A stretch of DNA of 64,000 bases. It comes from an uncultured Tolumonas sp. Its GTDB lineage: Bacteria; Pseudomonadota; Gammaproteobacteria; Enterobacterales; Aeromonadaceae. The notes beneath the pieces are model-generated. The model was not told where the DNA came from, searched no databases, and saw only the letters and a list, made by a program, of their open reading frames with translations. Below, in pieces: positions 33,727 to 43,245 of the stretch. Position 1 is the stretch's first letter. Each line of letters opens with the position of its first letter. The stretch lies in contig NZ_OY829944.1 in NCBI RefSeq assembly GCF_963556105.2, positions 2,267,501 to 2,331,500 on the forward strand, read 5' to 3'. A program made the position numbers and the translations under genes.

Positions 33727-34110
33727 CTACAACATTGCAGCAGCCTTTAACGCGGCCTTTAAAATAAGTTGTTGGGGAACAACGTTATATTCGACTGCAT
33801 CCAGTTGTAATGTTCGGCAATTGGCATCCCCGCAAGCGGCACAACACTGACTTTCGCCCGCTTTGGCATCAAGCCACTCTTCCAGTGTCTTATTGCCGAT
33901 CCAGATCCGGTTTGATTCTTCCGGATGAGCTTTAAACTCATTTTCTGACATGGTCTTCGTACGCAAAACCGGCTCAATACCTAATGGACGCAGTTCCTGC
34001 CTTAATACTTCAACTGCCTGTACCATTTCCAAATAGGTATTGCCACAGCGTTCACAAGTTTCACCATCGGCAGTAACCAGTCGCTGCCAGACAATTGGTA
34101 GTATTTTCAT
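33727..34110 (-). CDS. DUF2703 cysteine-rich protein
   Basis: 127 residues from the ATG at 34108-34110 (GTG precedes it directly). It has CERCGNTY near the start and CCAACGDANC in the second half, giving paired cysteines, plus the thioredoxin-like strand pattern WQRLVTADGETC...IEPVLRTKTM. DUF2703 proteins occur with CSC permeases and small thioredoxins; the role is unknown but thiol or metal handling fits. Gaps to both neighbours are under 35 bases. Confidence 0.82.
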   Translation of the reverse strand: MKILPIVWQRLVTADGETCERCGNTYLEMVQAVEVLRQELRPLGIEPVLRTKTMSENEFKAHPEESNRIWIGNKTLEEWLDAKAGESQCCAACGDANCRTLQLDAVEYNVVPQQLILKAALKAAAML

Positions 34111-34140
34111 CACTCGTTTCTTTCCATCAGAAGAGTTCGG

Positions 34141-34380
34141 TTATTTTGCAGTAAACCATTTCTGGATTTTCTCTTTTGATGGAACACCACCCGAATGCAC
34201 CACTTCACCATCAATGACTACGCCAGGTGTTGCCATAACGCCATAACTCATAATGTCACGGATTTCTTCCACCTTTTCTAATTGAATTTCAACACCATTT
34301 TCTTTTGCAATTTCATCAATCAGTTTCACAGTGGTTTTACAGTTGGCGCATCCGGTTCCAAGTACTTTGACATTTTTCAT
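34141..34380 (-). CDS. Small thioredoxin-like protein (redox-active disulfide protein)
   Basis: 79 residues with the redox motif C-A-N-C in LGTGCANCKTTV and the cis-proline in MATPGVVIDG. This is the minimal thioredoxin fold of the redox-active disulfide protein 2 family, commonly linked to CSC permeases. A GGAG site is 8 bases from the ATG. It may reduce or carry a thiol-bound substrate for the permease (inference). Confidence 0.9.
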   Translation of the reverse strand: MKNVKVLGTGCANCKTTVKLIDEIAKENGVEIQLEKVEEIRDIMSYGVMATPGVVIDGEVVHSGGVPSKEKIQKWFTAK

Positions 34381-34444
34381 TACCGTATCTCCATAATCGC
34401 TAATATAAAGATAGACGATAAATGAATATAGCCGGGCAGCTTTC

Positions 34445-35638
34445 TCAGCGTTTATGTAATGAAGGTAACAATGCGGTAATCACACCCATGAGGGGCAACC
34501 AACCGCATATTTGATAAACAAATTCGATGCCATAGTGATCGGCTAATTGCCCCATTAATGCAGCGCCAATACCTGCTACACCAAAGGCAAAACCAAAAAA
34601 CAGGCCCGAAATTGTCCCAATTCTGCTTGGCACCAACTCTTGCGCGTAAACCAATATCGCTGAAAATGCTGACGCCAAAATAAAACCAATCACGAAAGAT
34701 AAGATCGATGTCCAAAGCAAGTCAGCATGTGGTAATGCCAGCGTAAAGGGAGCAACACCGAGGATCGAAAACCAAATCACTCTTTTGCGCCCGACCTTAT
34801 CGCCAATAGGGCCGCCAAGCACCGTGCCGGCAGCGACAGCAAAAAGAAAGATAAACAGATGATATTGCGCAGCCTGCGCATCTAAGCCGAAATGGTGCAT
34901 CAGGTAGAAAGTGTAATAGTTCGTCAGACTAGCCAGATAGAGATATTTCGAGGTGATAAGCAAAAGCAACACACCCAATGCGAGAGCAATTCTGCCGCGG
35001 GATAATGATGATGTTTTAGGCGCAATATGCGTTTTCTGACTGCGATGTTGCTGGCCATACCAGTTGCCCACCTTCCACAAAATGAACATGGCTAGTAATG
35101 CGGCCAGAGAGAACCAAGCCAGACTTCCCTGACCCAATGGGAAAATAACGATTGCCGCTAAAAGTGGGCCGGTAGCTGTGCCTGCGTTGCCACCAACCTG
35201 AAAAATCGATTGTGCCAAGCCATGTCTGCCACCAGAAGCCATACGGGCAACTCGCGACGACTCAGGGTGAAAAATGGAAGAGCCCAGCCCTACCATGGAT
35301 GCGGCCAGAAGCAGCAGCGGAAACGTGTGCGCCTGACTTAGCAATAATAGTCCCGCACATGTTGACCCCATCCCCACCACTAACGAATAAGGTTTAGGGT
35401 GTTTATCGGTATAAAAGCCAACCATGGGTTGCAAAATGGATGCAGTTAATTGATAAGTCAGAGTCAAAAGGCCAATTTGCGTGAAATTCAGATCGTAATT
35501 GCCCTTCAAGAGCGGGTAGATAGCAAAAATCAGCGATTGCAGCATGTCATTCAAAAAATGCGACATGCTGATAGCACCTAATACGCGAAAACGGGTATCA
35601 CTCGATTTACTGCTGGCAATAGTTCGGATCTCTTCCAT
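34445..35638 (-). CDS. fsr: MFS transporter of the fosmidomycin-resistance (Fsr) type
   Basis: A 397-residue transporter with 12 helices. The N-terminus SMSHFLNDMLQSLIFAIYPLL and the loop GLGSSIFHPESSRVARMASGGRHGLAQ are characteristic of Fsr. It exports fosmidomycin and possibly other small phosphonates or toxins by proton antiport. It is on the same strand between the AraC regulator and the thioredoxin gene, with short gaps, so one transcript is plausible. Confidence 0.9.
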   Translation of the reverse strand: MEEIRTIASSKSSDTRFRVLGAISMSHFLNDMLQSLIFAIYPLLKGNYDLNFTQIGLLTLTYQLTASILQPMVGFYTDKHPKPYSLVVGMGSTCAGLLLLSQAHTFPLLLLAASMVGLGSSIFHPESSRVARMASGGRHGLAQSIFQVGGNAGTATGPLLAAIVIFPLGQGSLAWFSLAALLAMFILWKVGNWYGQQHRSQKTHIAPKTSSLSRGRIALALGVLLLLITSKYLYLASLTNYYTFYLMHHFGLDAQAAQYHLFIFLFAVAAGTVLGGPIGDKVGRKRVIWFSILGVAPFTLALPHADLLWTSILSFVIGFILASAFSAILVYAQELVPSRIGTISGLFFGFAFGVAGIGAALMGQLADHYGIEFVYQICGWLPLMGVITALLPSLHKR

Positions 35639-35689
35639 TAGAAATTCTTATCAGATGTGAAAGTCAGAGCAATCATTCTAACGCTATTC

Positions 35690-36499
35690 TCATATCCTTT
35701 TAGATTTTTCTCTTACCATCATGGGTGAAAAACCAAACCGTTTACGAAAACGCATGGCAAATTTTGACTGCGATTCATATCCCACATCCTGAGCTATTTG
35801 GGATACTGGGTAATCCGTTGACTGTAATAAAGTAAGCGCGAAATTCATACGAACATCGCTTATTAATTCCATTAGCGAGCCTTGTTCTGCAACCAGCCGA
35901 CGACGAAGTGTTGCTTCACTCATTGCCATCAGGCTCGCAAAATGAGGAGCCGTCCATTTATATGCAGGGTCACGAGCAACCAGCTGGCGGATTTTGCCAG
36001 AAATCGTCGTAATTTCACGGGGCTGAAAGCAAATACCATAATGTGCCAGCCAGATTAAAATTTCATGCAATTGATGCTTGGCAATATTCACTGGAACACG
36101 GGTTTCATCTGATAAAGCTGTTAATGCTTTTTCCAGAGATTGTTGAAATTCTGGCTCAATATTCCGAATGGGCCAGACGCTGGCTGTATTTTTGTCTGTA
36201 TATTTTAGCTGTCGATTGTGCTCTGACAGCAGATTTGGATCCCATGCCATCCACCAAGCCTCATACGCACCAGACGTTGATGTTTCATTTACAATTTCAA
36301 AGGTTAAACCACCGTCAACTGCTACGCACTCACCCGCCCGGATAATATAAGTTTGATTCTTACTGCGAAGCGTTTTTGTTCCATGCAGAACAAAAATCAA
36401 TGTTGGATATTCGAAGTCCCGAATAAATCCCAGGGAATTACGCTGAATAATGTGGGCAGTAACGCCCACACCGGCACGATTTATAATTGTTCGAACCAT
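35690..36499 (-). CDS. AraC-family transcriptional regulator
   Basis: 269 residues from ATG 36497-36499 (GGA 8 bases upstream); another ATG five codons earlier is possible. The N-terminal half is a cupin-like sensor domain; the C-terminal half has the two helix-turn-helix motifs (ASLMAMSEATLRRRL and SQIAQDVGYESQSKFAMRFRKRFG). It is directly upstream of fsr and the thiol-linked genes, so it probably controls them. The effector is unknown. Confidence 0.92.
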   Translation of the reverse strand: MVRTIINRAGVGVTAHIIQRNSLGFIRDFEYPTLIFVLHGTKTLRSKNQTYIIRAGECVAVDGGLTFEIVNETSTSGAYEAWWMAWDPNLLSEHNRQLKYTDKNTASVWPIRNIEPEFQQSLEKALTALSDETRVPVNIAKHQLHEILIWLAHYGICFQPREITTISGKIRQLVARDPAYKWTAPHFASLMAMSEATLRRRLVAEQGSLMELISDVRMNFALTLLQSTDYPVSQIAQDVGYESQSKFAMRFRKRFGFSPMMVREKSKRI

Positions 36500-36562
36500 C
36501 TGACATCCATGCATGATATTTACAAAGTCAAAGCGAGTCTAAACCCGCTATGGCTTTATACA

Positions 36563-37117
36563 TTAACGACCGTATTTAACTGTTTTAGTCGCCTTCCCCA
36601 GACTATTCATGTTGGTCATAAACCCCACCATCGCACCTGTTGAATCAGCTGTCACATCCAGCTTTTCTACTTTTAGTGCAGTAACTGTAATGGTGTATCG
36701 ATGAGTCTGACCAACAGGCGGGCACGGCCCACCATAACCCGGTTTTCCAAAATCAGTATTGGTCTGCAGTGCACCATTAGGTAATTTACTCGTATCGCTA
36801 CTCGCACCTCGTGGCAATTCATGCATCTTCGCAGGAATATTAGCTACAACCCAATGCCACCAGCCTGAACCACTTGGTGCATCTTGATCATAAATACTAA
36901 CGACAAAACTTTTAGTGCCCGCAGGCTCGCCATGCCAGCTCAGCTGCGGTGAAATATTCTTCCCACTGCAACCAAAGCCGTTTAATACCTGTGATTCAGC
37001 AAATTTACCATTACTCAGGTCTGTACTATCCAGCTGAAATTTAGAGGCCGCATTGGCTGAACTAACATGACAAATCAGTCCGACCGACAATAACAAAGGA
37101 AAAATTGAGGTACGCAT
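36563..37117 (-). CDS. YbhB/YbcL-type (PEBP) protein, exported
   Basis: 184 residues from ATG 37115-37117 with AGGA 10 bases upstream. A signal peptide (MRTSIFPLLLSVGLICHVSSANA) precedes a phosphatidylethanolamine-binding-protein fold: SPQLSWHGEPAGTKSFVVSIYDQDAP, WWHWVVANIP and YGGPCPP. It is periplasmic. Relatives are named Raf-kinase-inhibitor-like, but the bacterial function is unknown. Confidence 0.93.
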   Translation of the reverse strand: MRTSIFPLLLSVGLICHVSSANAASKFQLDSTDLSNGKFAESQVLNGFGCSGKNISPQLSWHGEPAGTKSFVVSIYDQDAPSGSGWWHWVVANIPAKMHELPRGASSDTSKLPNGALQTNTDFGKPGYGGPCPPVGQTHRYTITVTALKVEKLDVTADSTGAMVGFMTNMNSLGKATKTVKYGR

Positions 37118-37230
37118 GATAGAAAATCCTGTAGTGATAAAAACAAGATCAGTATTTCCCATTATCGTTATGAAAAAGACTCTGAAACAATCAACCTTAG
37201 TCCCGTTCCGCTCAAACTCTCATTTGAAAC

Positions 37231-39327
37231 TTATTTTGCAGTAAATTCATCACTACAAACCGGATATTTCTGATTGAGTAATTCAGCAACAAAAGGTGAT
37301 ACCTCCGCTGGATTACAGACTAGATATACCCGATGCCGTGCACGTGTTAATGCCACATAAAATAACCGGCGCTCTTCTGCATCAGGGAAAGACTCTTTTT
37401 CTGGTAACAAAAACTCCAAGATGGGATCGCCCTCTTTTTGACTTGGGAAACCATATTTGCCGTTACACAGACCCAATATGACCACGTAATCAGCTTCTTT
37501 CCCCTTCGAGGCATGCACTGACATAAATTGCAGATCCAATAATGGATATTGCGTTTCCATCTGCAGTTTGAGCTCTTTCGGGCCGCCATCACCGAATAGG
37601 AAATTAAAGCGAGCTAATACCGCGACAGTCGTTTTCTGATCCGGCTGATTCATGAATTGCTGGTGGATGGCATTTAACGCTTGATGAAGCCCTCGCTTAG
37701 CATCCTTTACTTGAATAAGTGACACCGCAGGCTCAGCCACCACAGTCACAGAGTTGATCGTTTTTTTTATCTGAGCAGGGTTTTGCAACACGAACGCTGA
37801 TGCAACTTCGCCGATCTTATTATTGAAGCGGAACGTGGTATCAAGCGCTGTCACACTGGCAGCCCCAAACATGTCACTAAACCGTTGTGTCACACTGAGA
37901 TCACTACCGCTAAAACGATAGATGGCTTGCCAATCATCGCCAACAGCAAACAATACTGCATCGTCTCGCTGCGCCAGTAATGCTTTGATCAGGCGTGCCC
38001 GTGGTTGGCTGATATCCTGAAATTCATCAATCAATATATGCTGATAAGGCGAGTGATAACGCCCGTTTTCAATATATTCGATCGCCTTTTCAATCATGTC
38101 TGCAAAATCAATTTCTTTACGACCCGATAAATGAAGCTGATACGCAGCAAAAACGGGTTCAAAAAGCGCAATTAACAGCGTAAAACGCGATTTATCCTTC
38201 TTAGGTATTCGCTTTTTTAGTGCTGCTAATGTTTGAGATGACTGTTTAAATAACACCAAGAAATCAGCCAGAAATTGCGATGTATCAGACGTGGAATTCA
38301 AAGACGGTGAGCCATCACAAAACTTAACGACCTTCTCTTGATATGCCGCGTCCTGCATTAATTCAGCAACGATGTTATCAATAAAACGTGTGAATAAAGC
38401 ATTATCCTCCGCAAAGGCAGTAAGGGTGGGACGTCGGCCTTCAACGGTAGAGATGATCTCTAATCCCAGAGCATGAAAAGTTCTTATAGTTGGTGTAGCT
38501 TGTGGCAACATCGCGCTGAGACATTTATCCTGGCGATCCTGCATCTCTTCAGCAGCTTTTTTAGCAAACGCCAACATTAAAATTTGTTCTGGTTTTGTTT
38601 GCTCACTCGCCAGCAAATAGCCTGCTCGACCAATCATGGTGCTGGTTTTCCCTGTGCCAGCACCGGCCAATACCAGATTACGATCTTCGTTGATTAAACA
38701 TGCCTGACGCTGAGCCCCGGTCAGTGGATTTTTTTCTATTGTGTCGAAAAATGATTTAAATTTAATACTCTCTTGCTGCAGGAATTTGGCATTCACTTTT
38801 TTCACTTTCTCTTCCGATGCAGCAACAAAAGCAGCCAGATATTTAAATGTCGATTGCTGACGAGACGTAGCAAATTGCGCTTTTAACGCAGCAGATACCG
38901 AAGAAACAGCCTGACAGCGATTAACCAACCACTGACGTTGTGAATCACGCCGATAGGCAGAGCTATCTAAAAAAGCACGTATTTCGTCTTTTATAGCTTT
39001 GGCATTTAAATACTCGGCATTTAATTGTTGCTCGATATGACATTGCCAGCCTTGATTCAACAACAACACCAACTGACGTAAACGAGTTCGAGAAAAACCA
39101 CGATAGAGATAGGTTTTCCTTGCTGTCGTGATATAAAGATCAGACCAAAACAAACAATGCTTTATTTCTGGTTTAGCATTCATTCGGGCAAATGGTAACA
39201 ACTGTTTTTTGGAATCATCTGCAATGCTCAATCCGGTTGTTTGATGCGCTAAAACTGCATCTTGTCGTCCAAAAAACAACTGCGCCAGCCAGCTTCGTTT
39301 TAGTTCTAAGTTACTCATTTGTTCCAT
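37231..39327 (-). CDS. helD: DNA helicase IV
   Basis: 698 residues, close to E. coli HelD (684). The N-terminal domain of about 190 residues is specific to HelD; Walker A is LAGAGTGKTSTM near residue 218, motif II is HILIDEFQDIS, motif III GDDWQAIYRFSGSD, and motif VI FYVALTRARHRVYLV. It unwinds DNA 3' to 5' and helps recombination repair. Starts at 39327 and 39318 are both possible, neither with a good ribosome site. Confidence 0.94.
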   Translation of the reverse strand: MEQMSNLELKRSWLAQLFFGRQDAVLAHQTTGLSIADDSKKQLLPFARMNAKPEIKHCLFWSDLYITTARKTYLYRGFSRTRLRQLVLLLNQGWQCHIEQQLNAEYLNAKAIKDEIRAFLDSSAYRRDSQRQWLVNRCQAVSSVSAALKAQFATSRQQSTFKYLAAFVAASEEKVKKVNAKFLQQESIKFKSFFDTIEKNPLTGAQRQACLINEDRNLVLAGAGTGKTSTMIGRAGYLLASEQTKPEQILMLAFAKKAAEEMQDRQDKCLSAMLPQATPTIRTFHALGLEIISTVEGRRPTLTAFAEDNALFTRFIDNIVAELMQDAAYQEKVVKFCDGSPSLNSTSDTSQFLADFLVLFKQSSQTLAALKKRIPKKDKSRFTLLIALFEPVFAAYQLHLSGRKEIDFADMIEKAIEYIENGRYHSPYQHILIDEFQDISQPRARLIKALLAQRDDAVLFAVGDDWQAIYRFSGSDLSVTQRFSDMFGAASVTALDTTFRFNNKIGEVASAFVLQNPAQIKKTINSVTVVAEPAVSLIQVKDAKRGLHQALNAIHQQFMNQPDQKTTVAVLARFNFLFGDGGPKELKLQMETQYPLLDLQFMSVHASKGKEADYVVILGLCNGKYGFPSQKEGDPILEFLLPEKESFPDAEERRLFYVALTRARHRVYLVCNPAEVSPFVAELLNQKYPVCSDEFTAK

Positions 39328-39645
39328 GCCATAAAAAAGAAAAAACCGAAGAGAAAAATGCTTCCAGCAACATATCTATTATCAACTTCAAAATAATGCG
39401 GGAAAAATATGAGTTATCGGTTATAAAATAATCGGAGCGAATTCAGCGCCACTAAAATACAGTGAGTCCGTATTGAAGCTAGACATAGGCCCGCATTTTA
39501 CATGTCCGCTACATTATTCGGCTGATCGCCCTCTTCACATGGTGATTTTTTCGCTGATCAGTGATTTCACATACAGAAAAAATGGCAAATTGGACGATTT
39601 TTTGCTTAACTCGCACATCAATTTTTTCGGAGTGTCGTAAAGAGG
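39328..39645. promoter_or_regulatory. Divergent region between helD and the nucleoside importer
   Basis: 318 bases without a gene. It has a direct repeat GCTGATC (about 39521 and 39552) and short inverted repeats, but no purine-riboswitch core that I can find and no clear promoter. Nothing firm can be claimed. Confidence 0.3.
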
Positions 39646-41166
39646 ATGACAACACATCATTACCAGCTTGAATTGTGGGATATCAAAAAGCAATATCCTG
39701 GATGTCTTGCCAACGACAAGATCAATTTGAAGCTCGAACGTGGTGAAATCCATGCGCTATTGGGTGAAAATGGTGCAGGAAAGTCAACCTTGGTCAAAAT
39801 CATTTATGGTTTGGTGACCCCGGACAGTGGTTCCATCGTGTGGGATGGTCAGGAGCTGCAAATTCGCTCTCCTTCGCATGCCCGCGAATTAGGTATCGGT
39901 ATGGTGTTCCAGCATTTCTCGCTGTTTGAAACACTCTCCGTCACGGAAAACATCGCTTTGTGTCTAACCCCGTCAATGCGGGAACAAATCGGTGATCTAG
40001 CAGGACGCATCCGTGAGCTGTCGGGAAATTATGGACTGAATATCGATCCAGATCGTTATGTGTTTAGCTTGTCCATGGGCGAACGCCAACGAGTAGAAAT
40101 TCTTCGCTGCCTGATCCAACAGGTCAAACTGCTTATTCTTGATGAACCAACGTCGGTACTGACGCCTCAGGAAGTTGATAGCCTGTTTGTTGTATTACGT
40201 CAGCTTGCCGCTGATGGTTGTACGATCCTGTTCATCAGCCACAAATTGAAAGAAGTGACCGCACTTTGCCATAACGCTACCATCTTGCGTGGTGGACGCG
40301 TAACCGGCGCCTGTATTCCTTCCGATGAAACACCAGAAAGTATTGCTCGGATGATGGTCGGTGACAGCGCAATTGCTGAAACCTATGAACGTCGCTCCAG
40401 CAAAAAAATTAACCTGGAAATTAAAGACCTCACCGCACCGGCGCCCAATCCGTTTGCATGCGCACTGAAAAAACTTAATTTTTCTCTACGCGGCGGCGAA
40501 ATTCTGGGTATTGCTGGTGTAGCAGGTAATGGCCAGGAAGAGTTACTTAGCATTCTGAGTGGTGAGCGCGTCAGCACGCACAGCGATCAGGTCATCATGA
40601 ATGGTAAACCGGTCGGTCGCCTGAATGTTGGCCGCCGTCGCCGTCTGGGTATGGCTTATGTGCCTGCCGAACGTCTCGGTCATGGTGCAGCGCCGAAGAT
40701 GAGTCTCCGCGAAAACTTACTGCTGACAAACGCCGCGTTAGGTTTGAAACGCTTTGGTTGGGTGAAATGGCATAAAGTGTCAGCCCGTACCCGTGATGTG
40801 ATCGAACAACATCAAGTGAAGTGTCACAACGAGCATGCACCTGCCCAATCACTGTCTGGCGGTAATCTTCAGAAATTCATTATCGGTCGTGAACTCGCAC
40901 TTGAGCCAAATGTTTTTGTTTGTGCTCACCCGACCTGGGGTGTTGATATTGGCGCGGCAAATGCTATCTACCGGGAACTGATGGAGTTGCGCGATCGTGG
41001 TGCAGCTATTGTGGTGATCTCTGAAGATCTGGATGAACTGTTCCTGATCAGTGATCGCATCGCAGCACTGTTCGACGGTCATCTCTCGCCTGTAGTGCAA
41101 ACTCAGGACACCAGCACAAATCAGATCGGTCAGTGGATGGCCGGACAATTTCTGGAGCAGGAATAA
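39646..41166 (+). CDS. Nucleoside-type ABC importer ATPase (two ABC domains)
   Basis: 506 residues with two fused ATPase modules. The first has GENGAGKSTLVK, LSMGERQRVEIL and ILDEPTSVLTP; the second has GVAGNGQEELL and LSGGNLQKFIIGREL. In the second half the Walker A and B are degenerate, as is normal in this class. An AGAGG sits immediately before the ATG, so initiation may be weak or use the GGAG further up. It pairs with the two permeases and the BMP protein. Confidence 0.94.
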   Translation: MTTHHYQLELWDIKKQYPGCLANDKINLKLERGEIHALLGENGAGKSTLVKIIYGLVTPDSGSIVWDGQELQIRSPSHARELGIGMVFQHFSLFETLSVTENIALCLTPSMREQIGDLAGRIRELSGNYGLNIDPDRYVFSLSMGERQRVEILRCLIQQVKLLILDEPTSVLTPQEVDSLFVVLRQLAADGCTILFISHKLKEVTALCHNATILRGGRVTGACIPSDETPESIARMMVGDSAIAETYERRSSKKINLEIKDLTAPAPNPFACALKKLNFSLRGGEILGIAGVAGNGQEELLSILSGERVSTHSDQVIMNGKPVGRLNVGRRRRLGMAYVPAERLGHGAAPKMSLRENLLLTNAALGLKRFGWVKWHKVSARTRDVIEQHQVKCHNEHAPAQSLSGGNLQKFIIGRELALEPNVFVCAHPTWGVDIGAANAIYRELMELRDRGAAIVVISEDLDELFLISDRIAALFDGHLSPVVQTQDTSTNQIGQWMAGQFLEQE

Positions 41167-41172
41167 ACCACC

Positions 41173-42243
41173 ATGTGGCAATTTCAACCTCGTACTTTCA
41201 TCCCGTGGTATCTGCAGATAGTTTCACCGTTAATCGCGGTGTTTTTTACTGTTCTGCTGGGAATGGGGCTCTTTAGTTTTCTGGGCAAAGATCCGTTTCA
41301 TGCCATGCATGTGTTCTTTATCAGCCCACTTGCCGATGGTTACAACATAGGTGAGTTATTAGTAAAAACCGCACCGATGCTCCTTTGTGCAATTGGCTTG
41401 GCGCTTTGCTATCAGGCTAATTTGTGGAATATCGGTGCTGAAGGTCAACTTCTGGTAGGTGCTGTTGTTGGTAGTGCAGTTAGTCTGCATTTTGCTGATA
41501 ACTCACTCAGTGTCTGGTTTGCCCTGATTGCTGGCGTTCTGGCTGGTATGGCTTGGTCAGGTATTGCGATTGCCCTGCGTCAATGGTTCAACAGCAATAT
41601 CATCTTATCTACCATCATGTTGAACTATATTGCTCTTTACGCATTGCAATGGGCCGTGCATGGACCACTAAAAGATCCAGAAGGTATGGGCTTTCCTGAA
41701 TCAGCGATGTTTACTGATTCACAGCTGCTACCAATTCTGATTGAAAATACCCGTGTGCATTTGGGTGTGTTATTTGCGTTGCTCGCTGCAGTGTTATGCT
41801 GGGTGTTATTACGTTTTACTTGGTTAGGCTTCCAGATCCGCGTATTGGGGCACGATGAATCATCTGCGCACTATGCTGGTTTTTCTATTCGTCGCCTGCG
41901 CTGGGGCATTATGCTGTTGTCTGGTGCATTGGCCGGTCTGGCTGGTGCGTGTGAAGTATCCGGTCCGATTGGACAGCTGGTCCCATCCGTGTCTCCAGGT
42001 TATGGTTATGCCGCTATTATCGTGGCATGGCTCGGACGCTTACATCCCATCGGGATGCTGTTGTCTGGTATGTTCTTAGGTTTGATTTACATGGGTGGAG
42101 ACATGGCTCAGATCGAGCTAGGTGTGCCAACCGCTATCACTGGTTTATTTCAAGGTTCATTGCTGTTCTTGTTACTCGCTAGTGATTTCCTGCTGAAATA
42201 CCGTTTAGTTAAAGTGACATCTAAGGAAAATCAGAATGGATAA
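41173..42243 (+). CDS. Nucleoside-type ABC importer permease 1
   Basis: 356 residues, about nine membrane helices, with the family landmarks LALCYQANLWNIGAEGQLLVGA and SSAHYAGFSIRRLRWGIMLLSGALAGLAGA. It begins 6 bases after the ATPase gene and overlaps the next permease by 8 bases. It forms the inner-membrane path for nucleosides or similar molecules. Confidence 0.93.
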   Translation: MWQFQPRTFIPWYLQIVSPLIAVFFTVLLGMGLFSFLGKDPFHAMHVFFISPLADGYNIGELLVKTAPMLLCAIGLALCYQANLWNIGAEGQLLVGAVVGSAVSLHFADNSLSVWFALIAGVLAGMAWSGIAIALRQWFNSNIILSTIMLNYIALYALQWAVHGPLKDPEGMGFPESAMFTDSQLLPILIENTRVHLGVLFALLAAVLCWVLLRFTWLGFQIRVLGHDESSAHYAGFSIRRLRWGIMLLSGALAGLAGACEVSGPIGQLVPSVSPGYGYAAIIVAWLGRLHPIGMLLSGMFLGLIYMGGDMAQIELGVPTAITGLFQGSLLFLLLASDFLLKYRLVKVTSKENQNG

Positions 42244-43162
42244 TGTACTGCTCCTGCAAATTCTGACGGCGGCAATTAAGACGGGAACACCGTTGTTGCT
42301 GGTTGCCTTAGGTGAAATGGTCTGTGAAAAATCAGGTGTCCTGAACCTCGGCCAAGAAGGCATGATGCTGATGGGCGCTGTATGTGGTTTTATTGCCGCA
42401 TTCAGCACTGGCTCGCTGTTCTTAGGTGTCTTAGCCGCCATGTTAGCGGGTATGTTAATGTCGATGTTGTTTGCCGTGATCAGCATGCATTTACGCGCTA
42501 ATCAGGTTGCGACTGGCTTAGCTTTGACTATTTTCGGGACTGGGCTCAGTGCGTTTATCGGCGCGGCTTATGTCGGGAAAACAGTGAAAGGTTTTCAAGG
42601 CTTTCATATTCCGCTGCTAAGCGACATCCCTTTTGTAGGTCAATTACTGTTCTCGCATGATGTCATGATCTATGTGAGTTGGTTGCTGGTGTTAATCGTC
42701 GGATGGTTCTGCGTGAAAACGCGCGGTGGCCTGATTTTACGCGCTGTAGGTGAAAATCCACACAACGCCAATGCTATCGGCTTACCCGTATTGACGGTGC
42801 GTTATTTAGCAATCTTGTTTGGTGGTGCTATGGCTGGTCTGGCTGGTTCTTACATGTCGCTGGCTTACACACCAATGTGGATGGAAAACATGACCGGTGG
42901 TCGTGGCTGGATTGCTTTAGCATTGGTCGTGTTTGCGTCATGGAAAACCAAAAATCTGGTTTTGGGTGCCTACTTGTTTGGTATCGCCAGCATTATGCAT
43001 TTGGTGTTACAAGGGTTAGGAATGAAGATTTCCCCTAGCCTGTTAGCTATGCTGCCTTATCTGGCTACATTGATAGTCATGATTTTCATTGGTTCTAACC
43101 GGATGAAAGAAAAACTGTCTGCCCCTATGTCGTTGGGTCAGACGTTTGATTCCAGAGTATAA
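42236..43162 (+). CDS. Nucleoside-type ABC importer permease 2
   Basis: 308 residues with the landmarks GEMVCEKSGVLNLGQEGMMLMGA and the loop GENPHNANAIGLPVLTVRYLAILFGGAMAGLAGS. It overlaps the preceding gene, so both permeases should be made in equal amounts. Two stem-loops follow before the binding-protein gene. Confidence 0.93.
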   Translation: MDNVLLLQILTAAIKTGTPLLLVALGEMVCEKSGVLNLGQEGMMLMGAVCGFIAAFSTGSLFLGVLAAMLAGMLMSMLFAVISMHLRANQVATGLALTIFGTGLSAFIGAAYVGKTVKGFQGFHIPLLSDIPFVGQLLFSHDVMIYVSWLLVLIVGWFCVKTRGGLILRAVGENPHNANAIGLPVLTVRYLAILFGGAMAGLAGSYMSLAYTPMWMENMTGGRGWIALALVVFASWKTKNLVLGAYLFGIASIMHLVLQGLGMKISPSLLAMLPYLATLIVMIFIGSNRMKEKLSAPMSLGQTFDSRV

Positions 43163-43166
43163 CTTT

Positions 43167-43215
43167 TCATCAATTTCTTTAGCTGTGTAATTGATGAGCC
43201 GCAAGCTTTGGCTTG
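43167..43215 (+). repeat. Two stem-loops between permease 2 and binding protein
   Basis: TCATCAATT/AATTGATGA (43167-43175 and 43189-43197), then CAAGC-TTTG-GCTTG (43202-43215). Such stems often stabilise mRNA segments and permit more binding protein than permease. Confidence 0.6.
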
Positions 43216-43245
43216 TGTTTCTTAAAAATGATCGGAGAAATACGA

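Noticed and set aside
39328-39645. Purine riboswitch before the nucleoside importer
   Set aside because: I could not find the conserved three-way-junction core bases in this gap.
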